DNA from: Pseudomonas fluorescens
Lineage (GTDB): Bacteria > Pseudomonadota > Gammaproteobacteria > Pseudomonadales > Pseudomonadaceae
Assembly: GCF_001623525.1 (NCBI RefSeq)
Contig: NZ_CP015225.1
Span: 6,088,501-6,152,500, forward strand
Direction of reading: 5' to 3'
Length of the DNA stretch: 64,000 nucleotides
The position numbers were made by a program, and so were the translations under genes. Every line of letters begins with the position of its first letter. Position 1 is the stretch's first letter. Below, piece by piece: positions 16,963-24,824 of the stretch. The notes below the pieces were generated by a model. That model had not been told where the DNA came from. It did not search any database and saw only the letters and a program-made list of their open reading frames with translations.

Positions 16963-17712
16963 TCAGGCGGCTCGCAGGGAAATGAACGCGTAGGTGACCG
17001 GTGCTTCAGTGACCACCCGCGCGCCGCTGGCCGAGACCTGGTTGGCCACATCCTCGCCGGACAGGTGGAACTGCCATTCGCCAGGCGCTTGGTCCAACGG
17101 CCGAGAGCGGGCTTGATCGATGGCGGCGGCAAACGCAGCCATGTTCGGCAGGTAGGCCGTGAATCCGTCGCCCTTCAACGCCGTCGTGTGGATACCCAGG
17201 GACATGCAGATGCGTTCCTTGATCGCGATTTCCTCACGATCGGCCTGGCGTGAACGCTCGATCAACCGGGCCAGTTCCTGGTCCACCAATTCACCGCCAA
17301 GTATCAACTGCGGCCCCGTTCCCCACGACTCCGGTGGGCAATCCTTGGCGGCGGTATTGAGCGGGATGTGTGGGTTGATTTCCATGGGATAGATGCGGCA
17401 CACCAAGGGTCTGCGCTCATAGATGCGGCACAGGTTTTCGTCGTCCAGATTATGGCAACGACCCACGTTATAAGCGGCGAACGTGATCGCCACCAGCGCG
17501 TCGCTCGTGCCGCTACGGACCACCGCCGAGCGTCGTTCTGCATGCTCGCGTTGCCCTGCCGGCAGGCCGAGGCCATTGGGCAGGAAGGCTTCCACCAGGA
17601 CAATCACCTGGCCGCCGTCGTCCGCCCACATCCGGGCCTCGTCGAGGGTCAGGGGGACGTGGTGATCGGTGCAGCATTTGCCGCACCCTACACAGGAAAA
17701 CGTTGTGTTCAT
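16963..17712 (-). CDS. YkgJ-type cysteine-cluster (putative Zn/Fe-binding) protein
   Basis: This 249-residue protein begins MNTTFSCVGCGKCC and carries further cysteines at RCHNLDDENLCRIYERRPLVCRIYP, the pattern of the YkgJ/CxxCxxCC family thought to bind zinc or an iron-sulfur cluster. The C-terminal part is variable. The role is unknown. I chose the ATG at 17712 because the CxxC motif is normally within the first ten residues; starting at 17805 would add 31 unlike residues and overlap the next gene. It reads in the same direction as the small exported protein upstream, 79 nt away. Confidence 0.8.
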   Translation of the reverse strand: MNTTFSCVGCGKCCTDHHVPLTLDEARMWADDGGQVIVLVEAFLPNGLGLPAGQREHAERRSAVVRSGTSDALVAITFAAYNVGRCHNLDDENLCRIYERRPLVCRIYPMEINPHIPLNTAAKDCPPESWGTGPQLILGGELVDQELARLIERSRQADREEIAIKERICMSLGIHTTALKGDGFTAYLPNMAAFAAAIDQARSRPLDQAPGEWQFHLSGEDVANQVSASGARVVTEAPVTYAFISLRAA

Positions 17713-17791
17713 TGATCGACCGAAGGCAATAGGCTGAAAGCAGCGCCGGAAAAACGCCGCGATAAGCCCTGCGAAGCAAGTTATGCGCCAT

Positions 17792-18121
17792 TCATCGAGG
17801 GGCATCGGTCGAGCGGATCGAGTCCCATTCGGTGACGAAGGCGGTCCTGGTTTTCTTACGGTAGAGGCACAACTCGGTGCCGGTTGCGCCTTTCATGTGT
17901 TTCTGTGGGTATTGGCCTTGCAGCAACACAGCGGTGTAGCCCACCCGATCGTCGAATTGCGCGGCGGTGCCGACGGGTTCGGGGTCTTTAAGGCCGCTGG
18001 CCTTCAGGCAACTGGCGAGCACTTTTTTGTCGTAGGCGGCCCAGGCGTCGGGGCTGGAAGCCTGAGCCTGAAAGGTCATGGCGACAGTGAGGCCGAGGAG
18101 CATCAGCACAGAAGCTTTCAT
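17792..18121 (-). CDS. Small exported hypothetical protein
   Basis: This 109-residue protein has a clear signal peptide (MKASVLMLLGLTVAMTFQAQA, cleavage before SS) and a mature domain with two cysteines (in LASCLKAS and TELCLYRKK) that could form a disulfide in the periplasm. I do not recognise the family. The ATG at 18121 has AAGGA 9 nt upstream. It precedes the cysteine-cluster gene in the same direction and may be cotranscribed with it. No catalytic motif is visible. Confidence 0.72.
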   Translation of the reverse strand: MKASVLMLLGLTVAMTFQAQASSPDAWAAYDKKVLASCLKASGLKDPEPVGTAAQFDDRVGYTAVLLQGQYPQKHMKGATGTELCLYRKKTRTAFVTEWDSIRSTDAPR

Positions 18122-18215
18122 CAACAATGTCCTTGTTCAGGGGAACCAGGACAGGAGTATGCCTGAGGTCGGAACAGTGTTCAGAGGCCGCGAGAATCGC
18201 AGCCTCCCGGTGGGG

Positions 18216-19118
18216 TCAGCGCCCTTGTTCGGCGACGGCCTTGGCCGCGGTGATCAGGTACTTGGTCAATTCAGGCGACGAGAACTTGGTGAGCACCCCG
18301 TTTGCGCCGGCCAGTCGGGCTTTCTCACTGTTCATGGCGCTGTCGAGCGACGTGTGCAGCAACACGTAGAGGTGCGCGAAGTCCGGCGTTTCGCGCAGGG
18401 TCCGGGTGAGGGCGTAGCCGTCCATTTCCGACATTTCGATATCGGAAACGATCAGGTTGATCTCCTGCGCGGTGCCCTGCAGTTCCAGCAGGCAGTCGAT
18501 GGCTTCCTTGGCGCTGCGGGCGGTGTGGCATTGCAGGCCCAGGTTGCGCAGGGTGTGTACCGATTGCTGCAGCGCGACCTGGCTGTCATCGACCACCAGG
18601 ATCCGTGCGTTGCCCAGCACCTCGGCGTCTTCCATGCTCAGTTCGGTCGGCGCGGTTTCGATCTGCGCTGGCGCGATGCCGTGGATGACCTTTTCGATGT
18701 CCAGCACTTGCACCAGCGTGCCGTCCACCGAGGTCACGCCGGTGATGAACGAACGCACACCGCCGGAGCCGTAGGGCGGTGGTTTGATGTCGGTGGTCAG
18801 GCAATGCACGATCTTGCTCACGGCCTGCACATGCAAACCCTGTTTGGAGCGGCTCACGTCGGTGACGATCAGGCAGCCGCCGTCCGGATCTTCCAGCGGC
18901 CGCTCGCCAATGGCGCGGCTCAGGTCGATCACCGACAACGATGTCCCGCGCAGGGTGGCGATGCCTTTGACGTGCGGATGGGACTCCGGCAGTTTGGTCA
19001 ACGGTGGGCAGGGAATGATTTCACTGACCTTGAGCAGGTTGATCGCCATCAGCTTGCCGCTGCGCAAGGTAAACAGCAGAAGCGAAAGTGAATCTGCGCG
19101 GGCTTTGTTGGAAGACAT
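18216..19118 (-). CDS. cheV: Chemotaxis coupling protein CheV
   Basis: This 300-residue protein has an N-terminal CheW domain (about 8-150) and a C-terminal receiver domain (about 172-296). The receiver has the acidic pair Asp177-Asp178 (LVVDDSQ), phospho-acceptor Asp226 (IVSDIEMSEMDGY) and the conserved lysine in LTKFS. CheV couples chemoreceptors to CheA and tunes adaptation. AGAAGG precedes the ATG. No other chemotaxis gene is in the window, so it is a solitary adaptor, as is common in Pseudomonas. A leftward extension to 19247 is not supported. Confidence 0.93.
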   Translation of the reverse strand: MSSNKARADSLSLLLFTLRSGKLMAINLLKVSEIIPCPPLTKLPESHPHVKGIATLRGTSLSVIDLSRAIGERPLEDPDGGCLIVTDVSRSKQGLHVQAVSKIVHCLTTDIKPPPYGSGGVRSFITGVTSVDGTLVQVLDIEKVIHGIAPAQIETAPTELSMEDAEVLGNARILVVDDSQVALQQSVHTLRNLGLQCHTARSAKEAIDCLLELQGTAQEINLIVSDIEMSEMDGYALTRTLRETPDFAHLYVLLHTSLDSAMNSEKARLAGANGVLTKFSSPELTKYLITAAKAVAEQGR

Positions 19119-19270
19119 AAAAACCTTCTGTGGAAAAAGGTGGGGCGAGCATGCCGCTCGCCAAAACAGCTTTTGATATTGGGTTATCGACTTGTCGGGG
19201 GCAGGCTTTAGGATGAAAGCTGTCGATAACAGGGGGCGTTGTAACAAGATCCCGGTGGTGAGGCGTTTTT

Positions 19271-19381
19271 GTGGCGAGGGAGCTTGCTCCCGCTCGAGCG
19301 CGTAGCGGTCGCCAAATTCGACCTCCCACCGCGTCTGATGGGAGTGCTTCGCACTCCAGCGGGAGCAAGCTCCCTCGCCAC
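19271..19381. repeat. REPIN, type 1
   Basis: GTGGCGAGGGAGCTTGCTCCCG opens the element and an inverted CGGGAGCAAGCTCCCTCGCCAC closes it. The inner hairpins (CGAGCGCGTAGCGGTCG and GAGTGCTTCGCACTC) differ from those of other copies. It lies between cheV and the 3' end of norR. Confidence 0.88.
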
Positions 19382-19389
19382 AGGGCCGA

Positions 19390-20946
19390 TCACTTCAGCC
19401 CCAACCGCCGGGCCATCCGCCCCAGGTTCGCCCGGTCCAGCCCGAGCTCCCGGGCGGCGCTGGCCCAGTTGTGTTGGTGACGCTCCAGGCAGGCAGCGAT
19501 CAGCGTGCGCTGGAACTCGTCCACCGCTTCGCGCAAGTCCCCCGTTACGCCCTGCGCGGTCGACGCCGGGCTGATGGACGAAGGCGTGGGGTTGTCCACA
19601 GGCGCCTGGGGCAAATCCAGGTCCTGGGCGCTGAGGCTGAGGATTTTCGGGCGCGTCGCGCACCGGCCCAAGGCCTTCAAGGCGCTGCGGCCGATCAGGT
19701 GTTCCAGTTCGCGCACATTGCCTGGCCAGTCGTAGGCCAGCAGCGCGGCCTGGGCGTCGCCGGTCAGGCGCAGGCTGCCCAGGCCCATGCGCGAGCGGTT
19801 GTGCTCCAGGAAAAATCCGCTGAGCAGCAGCACATCACGTCCACGATCGCGCAGCGCCGGCACCTGGAGCGGGTACACACTCAAGCGATGGTAGAAGTCG
19901 GCCCGATAACGGCCGTTGCGCACTTCCTCGGCCAAGTCGCGATTGGTGGCCGCGATCAGGCGCACATCGACCCGGTGTTCCTTGTCCGAGCCCAGGCGTT
20001 GCAGTTGGCCGCTTTGCAGTACCCGCAACAACTTGGCCTGGACGGCCAGGGACAACTCGCCCACTTCGTCGAGAAACAAGGTGCCGCCGTCGGCCAGTTC
20101 GAACTTGCCGCGCCGGTCGTTCGTGGCCCCGGTGAAGGCGCCTCGTACATGGCCGAAGAGTTCACTTTCCACCAGGGTATCGGGCAGGGCGGCGCAATTG
20201 AGACTGATGAGTGGCTGCTCGGCACGTTCTGACGCGGCATGGATGGCCTGGGCGACCAGTTCCTTGCCCACGCCGGTTTCGCCGGTGATCAATACCGTCA
20301 GGTCGCTGCTGCCCACCAGCGTGATCTCTTCCACCAGGCGTTTGTGGGCCTTGCTCTGGCCGACCATGTCGCGAGGTTGCTGGCCGCTGGCCTGGCGATA
20401 GACCTCGGCGCGGCGGTGCTCGTCCTCGGCCTTCAGGGCCAGGCGCTCGATGCGCTCGGCGGCGCTGACCGTGGCGGCGGCGAGGCTGGCGAAGGCTTGT
20501 AGGGCACTCAGGTCGATGGGCTCGAAGCGCTCCGGATCCAGCGAATCCAGGGTCAGCAGGCCCCAGGGCCGCTCGTCGACGAACAGCGGGCAGCCCATGC
20601 AGTCGTGAACCTCCAGATGCTCGGCGAGCCCCTCGACCAACCCGTCGTATGGATCGGGCAGGCCGCTGTCGGCGGCGAAGCGGGTGGGCTGAGGGTTGGC
20701 CAGCAGCGCTTCGAAGCGCGGGTGTTCGCTGACCCGGAATCGCCGGCCCAGTGTATCGGTGCTCAGGCCATCCACGGCGAGCGGCACCAGGCAGTCGCCG
20801 TCCAGGCGCAACAACGCCGCCGCATCGCAGGGCAGCAGGGCTCGCAAGGTGCCGAGCAGGCGCCGATAACGTTCGCCTTCAGGCAGTTCGCGGGACAGAT
20901 CGGCCACCAGTGGCAGCAGGGAGGTCAGCAGGGCGGTTGCGGTCAT
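19390..20946 (-). CDS. norR: Nitric-oxide-responsive sigma-54 activator NorR (FhpR)
   Basis: This 518-residue enhancer-binding protein has an N-terminal GAF domain (about 1-170) that in NorR holds a mononuclear iron binding NO; Arg71, Asp98, Asp101 and Cys116 are plausible ligand-region residues by position. The AAA+ domain follows, with Walker A GETGVGKE (222-229), the sigma-54 contact GAFTGA (269-274) and Walker B FLDEV (291-295). A Fis-type helix-turn-helix closes the protein. It is divergent from the flavohaemoglobin gene, the same pairing as fhpR/fhp in P. aeruginosa. One NorR-type box overlaps its start codon, which suggests autoregulation. Confidence 0.93.
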   Translation of the reverse strand: MTATALLTSLLPLVADLSRELPEGERYRRLLGTLRALLPCDAAALLRLDGDCLVPLAVDGLSTDTLGRRFRVSEHPRFEALLANPQPTRFAADSGLPDPYDGLVEGLAEHLEVHDCMGCPLFVDERPWGLLTLDSLDPERFEPIDLSALQAFASLAAATVSAAERIERLALKAEDEHRRAEVYRQASGQQPRDMVGQSKAHKRLVEEITLVGSSDLTVLITGETGVGKELVAQAIHAASERAEQPLISLNCAALPDTLVESELFGHVRGAFTGATNDRRGKFELADGGTLFLDEVGELSLAVQAKLLRVLQSGQLQRLGSDKEHRVDVRLIAATNRDLAEEVRNGRYRADFYHRLSVYPLQVPALRDRGRDVLLLSGFFLEHNRSRMGLGSLRLTGDAQAALLAYDWPGNVRELEHLIGRSALKALGRCATRPKILSLSAQDLDLPQAPVDNPTPSSISPASTAQGVTGDLREAVDEFQRTLIAACLERHQHNWASAARELGLDRANLGRMARRLGLK

Positions 20947-20997
20947 AATGACTCCATGTAGTCGTAACGACTATAAAACGACTTGTGTCAATATGAC
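20942..20997. promoter_or_regulatory. Three NorR-type enhancer boxes
   Basis: GTCATAATGAC (20942-20952), GTCGTAACGAC (20961-20971) and GTCAATATGAC (20987-20997) each fit the NorR site GT-N7-AC and are near-palindromic. E. coli norVW also has three. The first covers the norR start codon. They lie about 40-95 nt upstream of the putative -24/-12 element of hmp. Confidence 0.85.
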
Positions 20998-21038
20998 TAC
21001 ATTGTTTTTAAATGACTGATATTTAAGATAAAAATTTA

Positions 21039-21054
21039 TGGCATGGAAACTGAT
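21039..21054 (+). promoter_or_regulatory. Candidate sigma-54 (-24/-12) promoter of hmp
   Basis: TGGCATG-GAAA-CTGAT resembles the TGGCACG-N4-TTGCW sigma-54 promoter with three mismatches, one of them in the -12 GC. It lies 45 nt before the hmp ATG and downstream of the NorR boxes, where such a promoter is expected. The poor -12 element keeps confidence moderate. Confidence 0.5.
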
Positions 21055-21098
21055 AAGGCTTAGGTAACTGTTATCGATCATTCGCCAGGAGTCACCTT

Positions 21099-22280
21099 AT
21101 GCTCAGTCAAGAAGAACGCGCCATCATTCGCTCCACCGTGCCATTGCTTGAAAGCGGTGGTGAAGCGCTGATCACTCACTTCTATCGCATGATGCTGTCC
21201 GAATACCCGCAAGTGCGCCCACTGTTCAATCAGGCTCACCAGGCCAGTGGCGATCAACCCCGTGCGCTGGCCAACGGCGTGTTGATGTATGCGCGGCACA
21301 TTGACCAGCTCGACCAGTTGGGCGACCTGGTGGCGAAGATCGTCAACAAGCACGTTGCCTTGCAGATCCTGCCGGAACATTACCCGATTGTCGGTGCGTG
21401 CCTGCTGCGAGCCATTGCCGAGGTGTTGGGCGCAGAGATTGCCACGCCCGAGGTGATTGCGGCGTGGGGCGCTGCCTATAACCAATTGGCCGATATCCTG
21501 ATCGGTGCCGAAGCCGGCATGTACGACAAGAAGGCCGAGGCGCCGGGCGGCTGGCGTGGCGAGCGTGAATTCATCCTGGCGGCCAAGGTCCAGGAAAGCT
21601 CGGAGATCACCTCGTTCTACTTCGAACCGGCGGACAAGGGCCCGATCCTGTTGGCCGAGCCGGGCCAGTACATCGGCATGAAGCTCATGCTCGATGGCGA
21701 GGAAGTACGCCGCAACTACTCATTGTCAGCCCTGGCGGACAACGGTCAATACCGTATCAGCGTCAAGCGCGAGCCGGGCGGGCGGGTGTCCAACCACCTG
21801 CATCATCATTTCGACGTCGGCAGCCGCATCCAGTTGTTCCCGCCGTCCGGGGATTTCTACCTGACTGCCAGCGACAAACCGCTGGTGCTGATCAGTGGCG
21901 GCGTCGGCATCACCCCGACCCTGGCCATGTTGCAGGCGGCGCTGCAAACCGAGCGGCCGGTGCATTTCATTCATTGCGCGCGCAACGGCCGTGCCCATGC
22001 TTTCCGCGACTGGATCGACGACCTGGCCAAGCGGCATCCGCAGCTCAAGCGTTTCTACTGCTACGACGAAGACGACGGCTTGAGCCCGGCGGCCGACAAG
22101 GTGGGGCTGCTGAGCCAGGAACAACTGGCGCAATGGCTGCCGCAGCAACGTGACGTGGACGCCTATTTCCTCGGCCCGAAGGGCTTCATGGGTGCCGTCA
22201 AGCGTCACCTCAAGGCCTTGGGCGTGCCGGAGCAGCAGAGCCGTTACGAATTCTTCGGCCCGGCGGCAGCGCTGGAATAA
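21099..22280 (+). CDS. hmp: Flavohaemoglobin, nitric oxide dioxygenase
   Basis: This 393-residue cytoplasmic enzyme oxidises NO to nitrate using O2 and NAD(P)H. The globin domain (1-140) has proximal His85, and Tyr29 and Gln53 in the distal pocket. An FAD domain follows with RRNYSLS, then an NAD domain with GGVGITPTLAM. The length fits the family (about 395). CCAGGAG lies 9 nt before the ATG. Expression is expected to depend on NorR and sigma-54 from the intergenic sites. It is also called fhp in P. aeruginosa. Confidence 0.95.
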   Translation: MLSQEERAIIRSTVPLLESGGEALITHFYRMMLSEYPQVRPLFNQAHQASGDQPRALANGVLMYARHIDQLDQLGDLVAKIVNKHVALQILPEHYPIVGACLLRAIAEVLGAEIATPEVIAAWGAAYNQLADILIGAEAGMYDKKAEAPGGWRGEREFILAAKVQESSEITSFYFEPADKGPILLAEPGQYIGMKLMLDGEEVRRNYSLSALADNGQYRISVKREPGGRVSNHLHHHFDVGSRIQLFPPSGDFYLTASDKPLVLISGGVGITPTLAMLQAALQTERPVHFIHCARNGRAHAFRDWIDDLAKRHPQLKRFYCYDEDDGLSPAADKVGLLSQEQLAQWLPQQRDVDAYFLGPKGFMGAVKRHLKALGVPEQQSRYEFFGPAAALE

Positions 22281-22306
22281 GGTCTCCACACCCGCCACAG
22301 ATCCCT

Positions 22307-22397
22307 TGTGGGAGCGGGCTTGCTCGTGAAGACGGCGGCACATCCAACATTGATGCAAGCTGACCCATCGCTTTCGCGAGCAAGCCTGCTCGCGATG
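22307..22397. repeat. REPIN, type 2 (two inverted arms)
   Basis: TGTGGGAGCGGGCTTGCTCG and the inverted CGCGAGCAAGCCTGCTCGCGATGG flank a short unique spacer. It belongs to the second repeat family and lies downstream of hmp. Confidence 0.82.
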
Positions 22398-22589
22398 GCG
22401 ACGGCAGGTCCATCCTTGTCCAGCTGCCAGAATTAATCCGCACTTAAGCTTCTTGCGGTCTATTCCCCTTCAATGTCGACGCCCGCTGCTCGTTCACTGT
22501 CATGGTCTGCGTGTAGACTTCGGGCATCCGACCGCGCGCCCGAATGTTGCCGTGCCGCGCGTCGATCCATGCAGACAAAGGGAAACGCA

Positions 22590-23099
22590 ATGAGTGAGGA
22601 AATGATGCGGTTAGGGCGTGAGCGGCGCTATCTGGTGCTGCTGGGGCTGATCTGCCTGGCGCTGATTGGCGGTGCGCTGTATATGCAGGTGGCCCTCGGT
22701 GAGGCGCCGTGCCCGCTGTGTATCTTGCAACGCTATGCGCTGTTGCTGATCGCAATCTTCGCCTTCATCGGTGCCGCCATGCGCACCCGCCGCAGCCTGA
22801 CGATCTTCGAAGGCCTGGTGGTGCTCAGCGCCCTGGCCGGTGCTGGTGTGGCAGGGCATCACGTGTACACCCAGTTCTTCCCGGCGGTCAGTTGCGGCAT
22901 CGACGTGTTGCAACCGATTGTCGATGACCTGCCGTTGGCGAAGATCTTTCCGTTGGGATTCCAGGTCGACGGCTTTTGCTCCACCCCCTACCCACCGATC
23001 CTGGGGCTGTCCCTGGCACAGTGGGCACTGGTGGCCTTTGTGTTGACAGTGGTGCTGGTGCCGTTGCTGGTGTCACGTAACCGCAAACCGCTTCGCTGA
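22590..23099 (+). CDS. dsbB: Disulfide bond formation protein DsbB
   Basis: This 169-residue inner-membrane protein with four membrane helices reoxidises DsbA and passes the electrons to ubiquinone. The first periplasmic loop has Cys41 and Cys44 (PCPLC), and the second has Cys102 and Cys130. Positions match E. coli DsbB almost exactly. The quinone-site arginine is present in LQRYALL. The ATG at 22590 is preceded by AAAGGG. It is a single gene with its own strong terminator. Pseudomonas often carries two DsbB-type genes; this one looks complete. Confidence 0.93.
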   Translation: MSEEMMRLGRERRYLVLLGLICLALIGGALYMQVALGEAPCPLCILQRYALLLIAIFAFIGAAMRTRRSLTIFEGLVVLSALAGAGVAGHHVYTQFFPAVSCGIDVLQPIVDDLPLAKIFPLGFQVDGFCSTPYPPILGLSLAQWALVAFVLTVVLVPLLVSRNRKPLR

Positions 23100-23111
23100 A
23101 ACGCCTCGATG

Positions 23112-23149
23112 AAACGCCCCGGTTCTCTTCTGGAGAGCCGGGGCGTTTT
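23112..23149 (+). terminator. Terminator of dsbB
   Basis: AAACGCCCCGGTTCTC and GAGAGCCGGGGCGTTT form a stem of about 15 bp ending in a T-rich run, 13 nt after the dsbB stop. Confidence 0.9.
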
Positions 23150-23873
23150 ACGTTTCACGCTCAAGCCGGAGCGTCCTTGATCCGAGGCAAGAATGACCTG
23201 CGGCAATGTGCGACACGTTGTCACACATCTTGCGGCGCTCAGCCCTTGCGAGGGAGATAAAGCACGCTTTCCTGTAACAAAAAAATGTCTGGTTTCGCAA
23301 TCAGGGTATCGCCTGCAGCAGGCATTTTTAACAGCGCCGCGTCAGGCGCCGCAGGCCCCGAAAACTGGGCGCTTGCCGGGCAAAAAACCTCTTGATGATC
23401 CTCTCGAGCTGTCTAAATCGGGCGTAGTAGGCCTACGTTTTTTGGGGTTCTTGTTGAGAATGAATTTCGATAACATGCTGGCTCGTTGCAATATCGGCAA
23501 GAGATTGTTGCCGGATCGGATAAAAATTATTTCGAGATGAGACATGGTCTACAGCGCGTCAGCTCACTACAATCGCCCGCACCGATTTTCCGACCCGGCT
23601 CAAGCTTGAGCACGAGAGTGGTCGAAGGGCGCCAGCGCCCCATGCGACCCCAGGTGTCGGTGCCTCCAACTACCCGCACCAAATGGAATTGGGCTTGAAC
23701 TAGGCCTTTGACCAACGAATAAGAACTCACTGCTGGCCCAGGATGTGTCGAACTGCCGCTGACGTTCGACGGGCAGCCCTTATTCAATCCAAGAAAATGC
23801 CAACCCTTGGCAGGGTGAAGTGTTGGCGATCAAAACCCAACTGCATTGCGCAAGCTGCTTTAGAGGTCGTGAG
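23150..23873. promoter_or_regulatory. Long non-coding leader region upstream of cyoA
   Basis: These 724 nt hold no convincing gene; short ORFs lack family features or codon pattern. TTGATCCGAGGCAA (23177-23190) resembles the ANR box TTGAT-N4-ATCAA with two mismatches, and cyo operons of pseudomonads are known ANR targets. GCCTG-CAG-CAGGC followed by ATTTTTA (23311-23330) looks like a small terminator or attenuator. Further hairpins (GGGCGCCAGCGCCC near 23626) lie closer to cyoA. The true promoter could not be fixed. Confidence 0.5.
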
Positions 23874-24821
23874 ATGAGTAAAAACAGGTACCCCCGATTA
23901 CTAGGCTTGTTGCCGCTGCTCGGCACGTTGCTGCTGGGAGGCTGCAACATGACCTTGCTCGATCCCAAGGGCCAGGTCGGCCTGGATGAACGAAACCTGA
24001 TCATCACCGCTACGCTGCTGATGTTGCTGGTCGTTGTGCCGGTCATCGTCATGACCTTCCTGTTCGCCTGGAAGTACCGCGCAACCAATACCAATGCCAC
24101 CTACACGCCGAAGTGGTCGCACTCGACCAAGATCGAAGTGGCGGTGTGGACCATCCCGGTGCTGATCATCATTGCCCTGGGTTACATCACCTACAAGTCG
24201 ACCCACGCCCTGGACCCCTATCGTCCGCTGGATTCGGACGTCAAGCCGATCACCATTGAAGTGGTCTCCATGGACTGGAAGTGGCTGTTCATCTACCCGG
24301 AACAAGGCATCGCCACGGTCAACAAGATCGTGTTCCCGGCCCACACGCCGATCAATTTCAAGGTCACTTCCGACACCGTGATGAACTCGTTCTTCATCCC
24401 GGGCCTGGGCGGCCAGATCTACGCGATGGCGGGCATGCAGACCAAGCTGCACCTGATCGCCAACCAGAACGCCGAACTCGACGGTATCTCCGCCAACTAC
24501 AGCGGCGCGGGCTTTACCGGCATGAAGTTCAAAGCAATCGCCACGACCCAGGAAGATTTCGACGCCTGGGTCAACGATGTGAAGAAGGCACCTAAACAGC
24601 TTGAAAAAGCTGAATACGAAGCCCTTTCCAAGCCGAGCCAGAACAACCCAGTCGAACTCTACTCGTCGGTTACGCCGAACCTGTTCCAGACCATCATCGA
24701 CAAGTATGAAGGGATGAATCCGGGCAAGCCGATGCACCACGAGAAGAACGAGAAGGAAGTGGCTCACAACATGGAAGGGATGGACATGAGCTCGCATTCA
24801 GCTGCCGGGGCAGAGGAGTAA
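23874..24821 (+). CDS. cyoA: Cytochrome bo3 ubiquinol oxidase subunit II
   Basis: This 315-residue lipoprotein subunit of the bo3 oxidase has a lipid signal with Cys24 (LLGGC), two membrane helices (about 42-65 and 85-105) and a periplasmic cupredoxin domain that, as in quinol oxidases, lacks the CuA ligands. The C-terminal tail is rich in His and Met (MHHEKNE, MEGMDMSSH). The ATG at 23874 follows GAGGT and gives the lipoprotein signal, so upstream in-frame codons are rejected. It is the first gene of cyoABCDE, with cyoB 3 nt downstream. Confidence 0.94.
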   Translation: MSKNRYPRLLGLLPLLGTLLLGGCNMTLLDPKGQVGLDERNLIITATLLMLLVVVPVIVMTFLFAWKYRATNTNATYTPKWSHSTKIEVAVWTIPVLIIIALGYITYKSTHALDPYRPLDSDVKPITIEVVSMDWKWLFIYPEQGIATVNKIVFPAHTPINFKVTSDTVMNSFFIPGLGGQIYAMAGMQTKLHLIANQNAELDGISANYSGAGFTGMKFKAIATTQEDFDAWVNDVKKAPKQLEKAEYEALSKPSQNNPVELYSSVTPNLFQTIIDKYEGMNPGKPMHHEKNEKEVAHNMEGMDMSSHSAAGAEE

Positions 24822-24824
24822 ACG

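Noticed and set aside
23193..23540. 115-codon ORF upstream of cyoA
   Set aside because: It is basic and low-complexity, without a domain, crosses hairpins, and shows no codon pattern like its neighbours.
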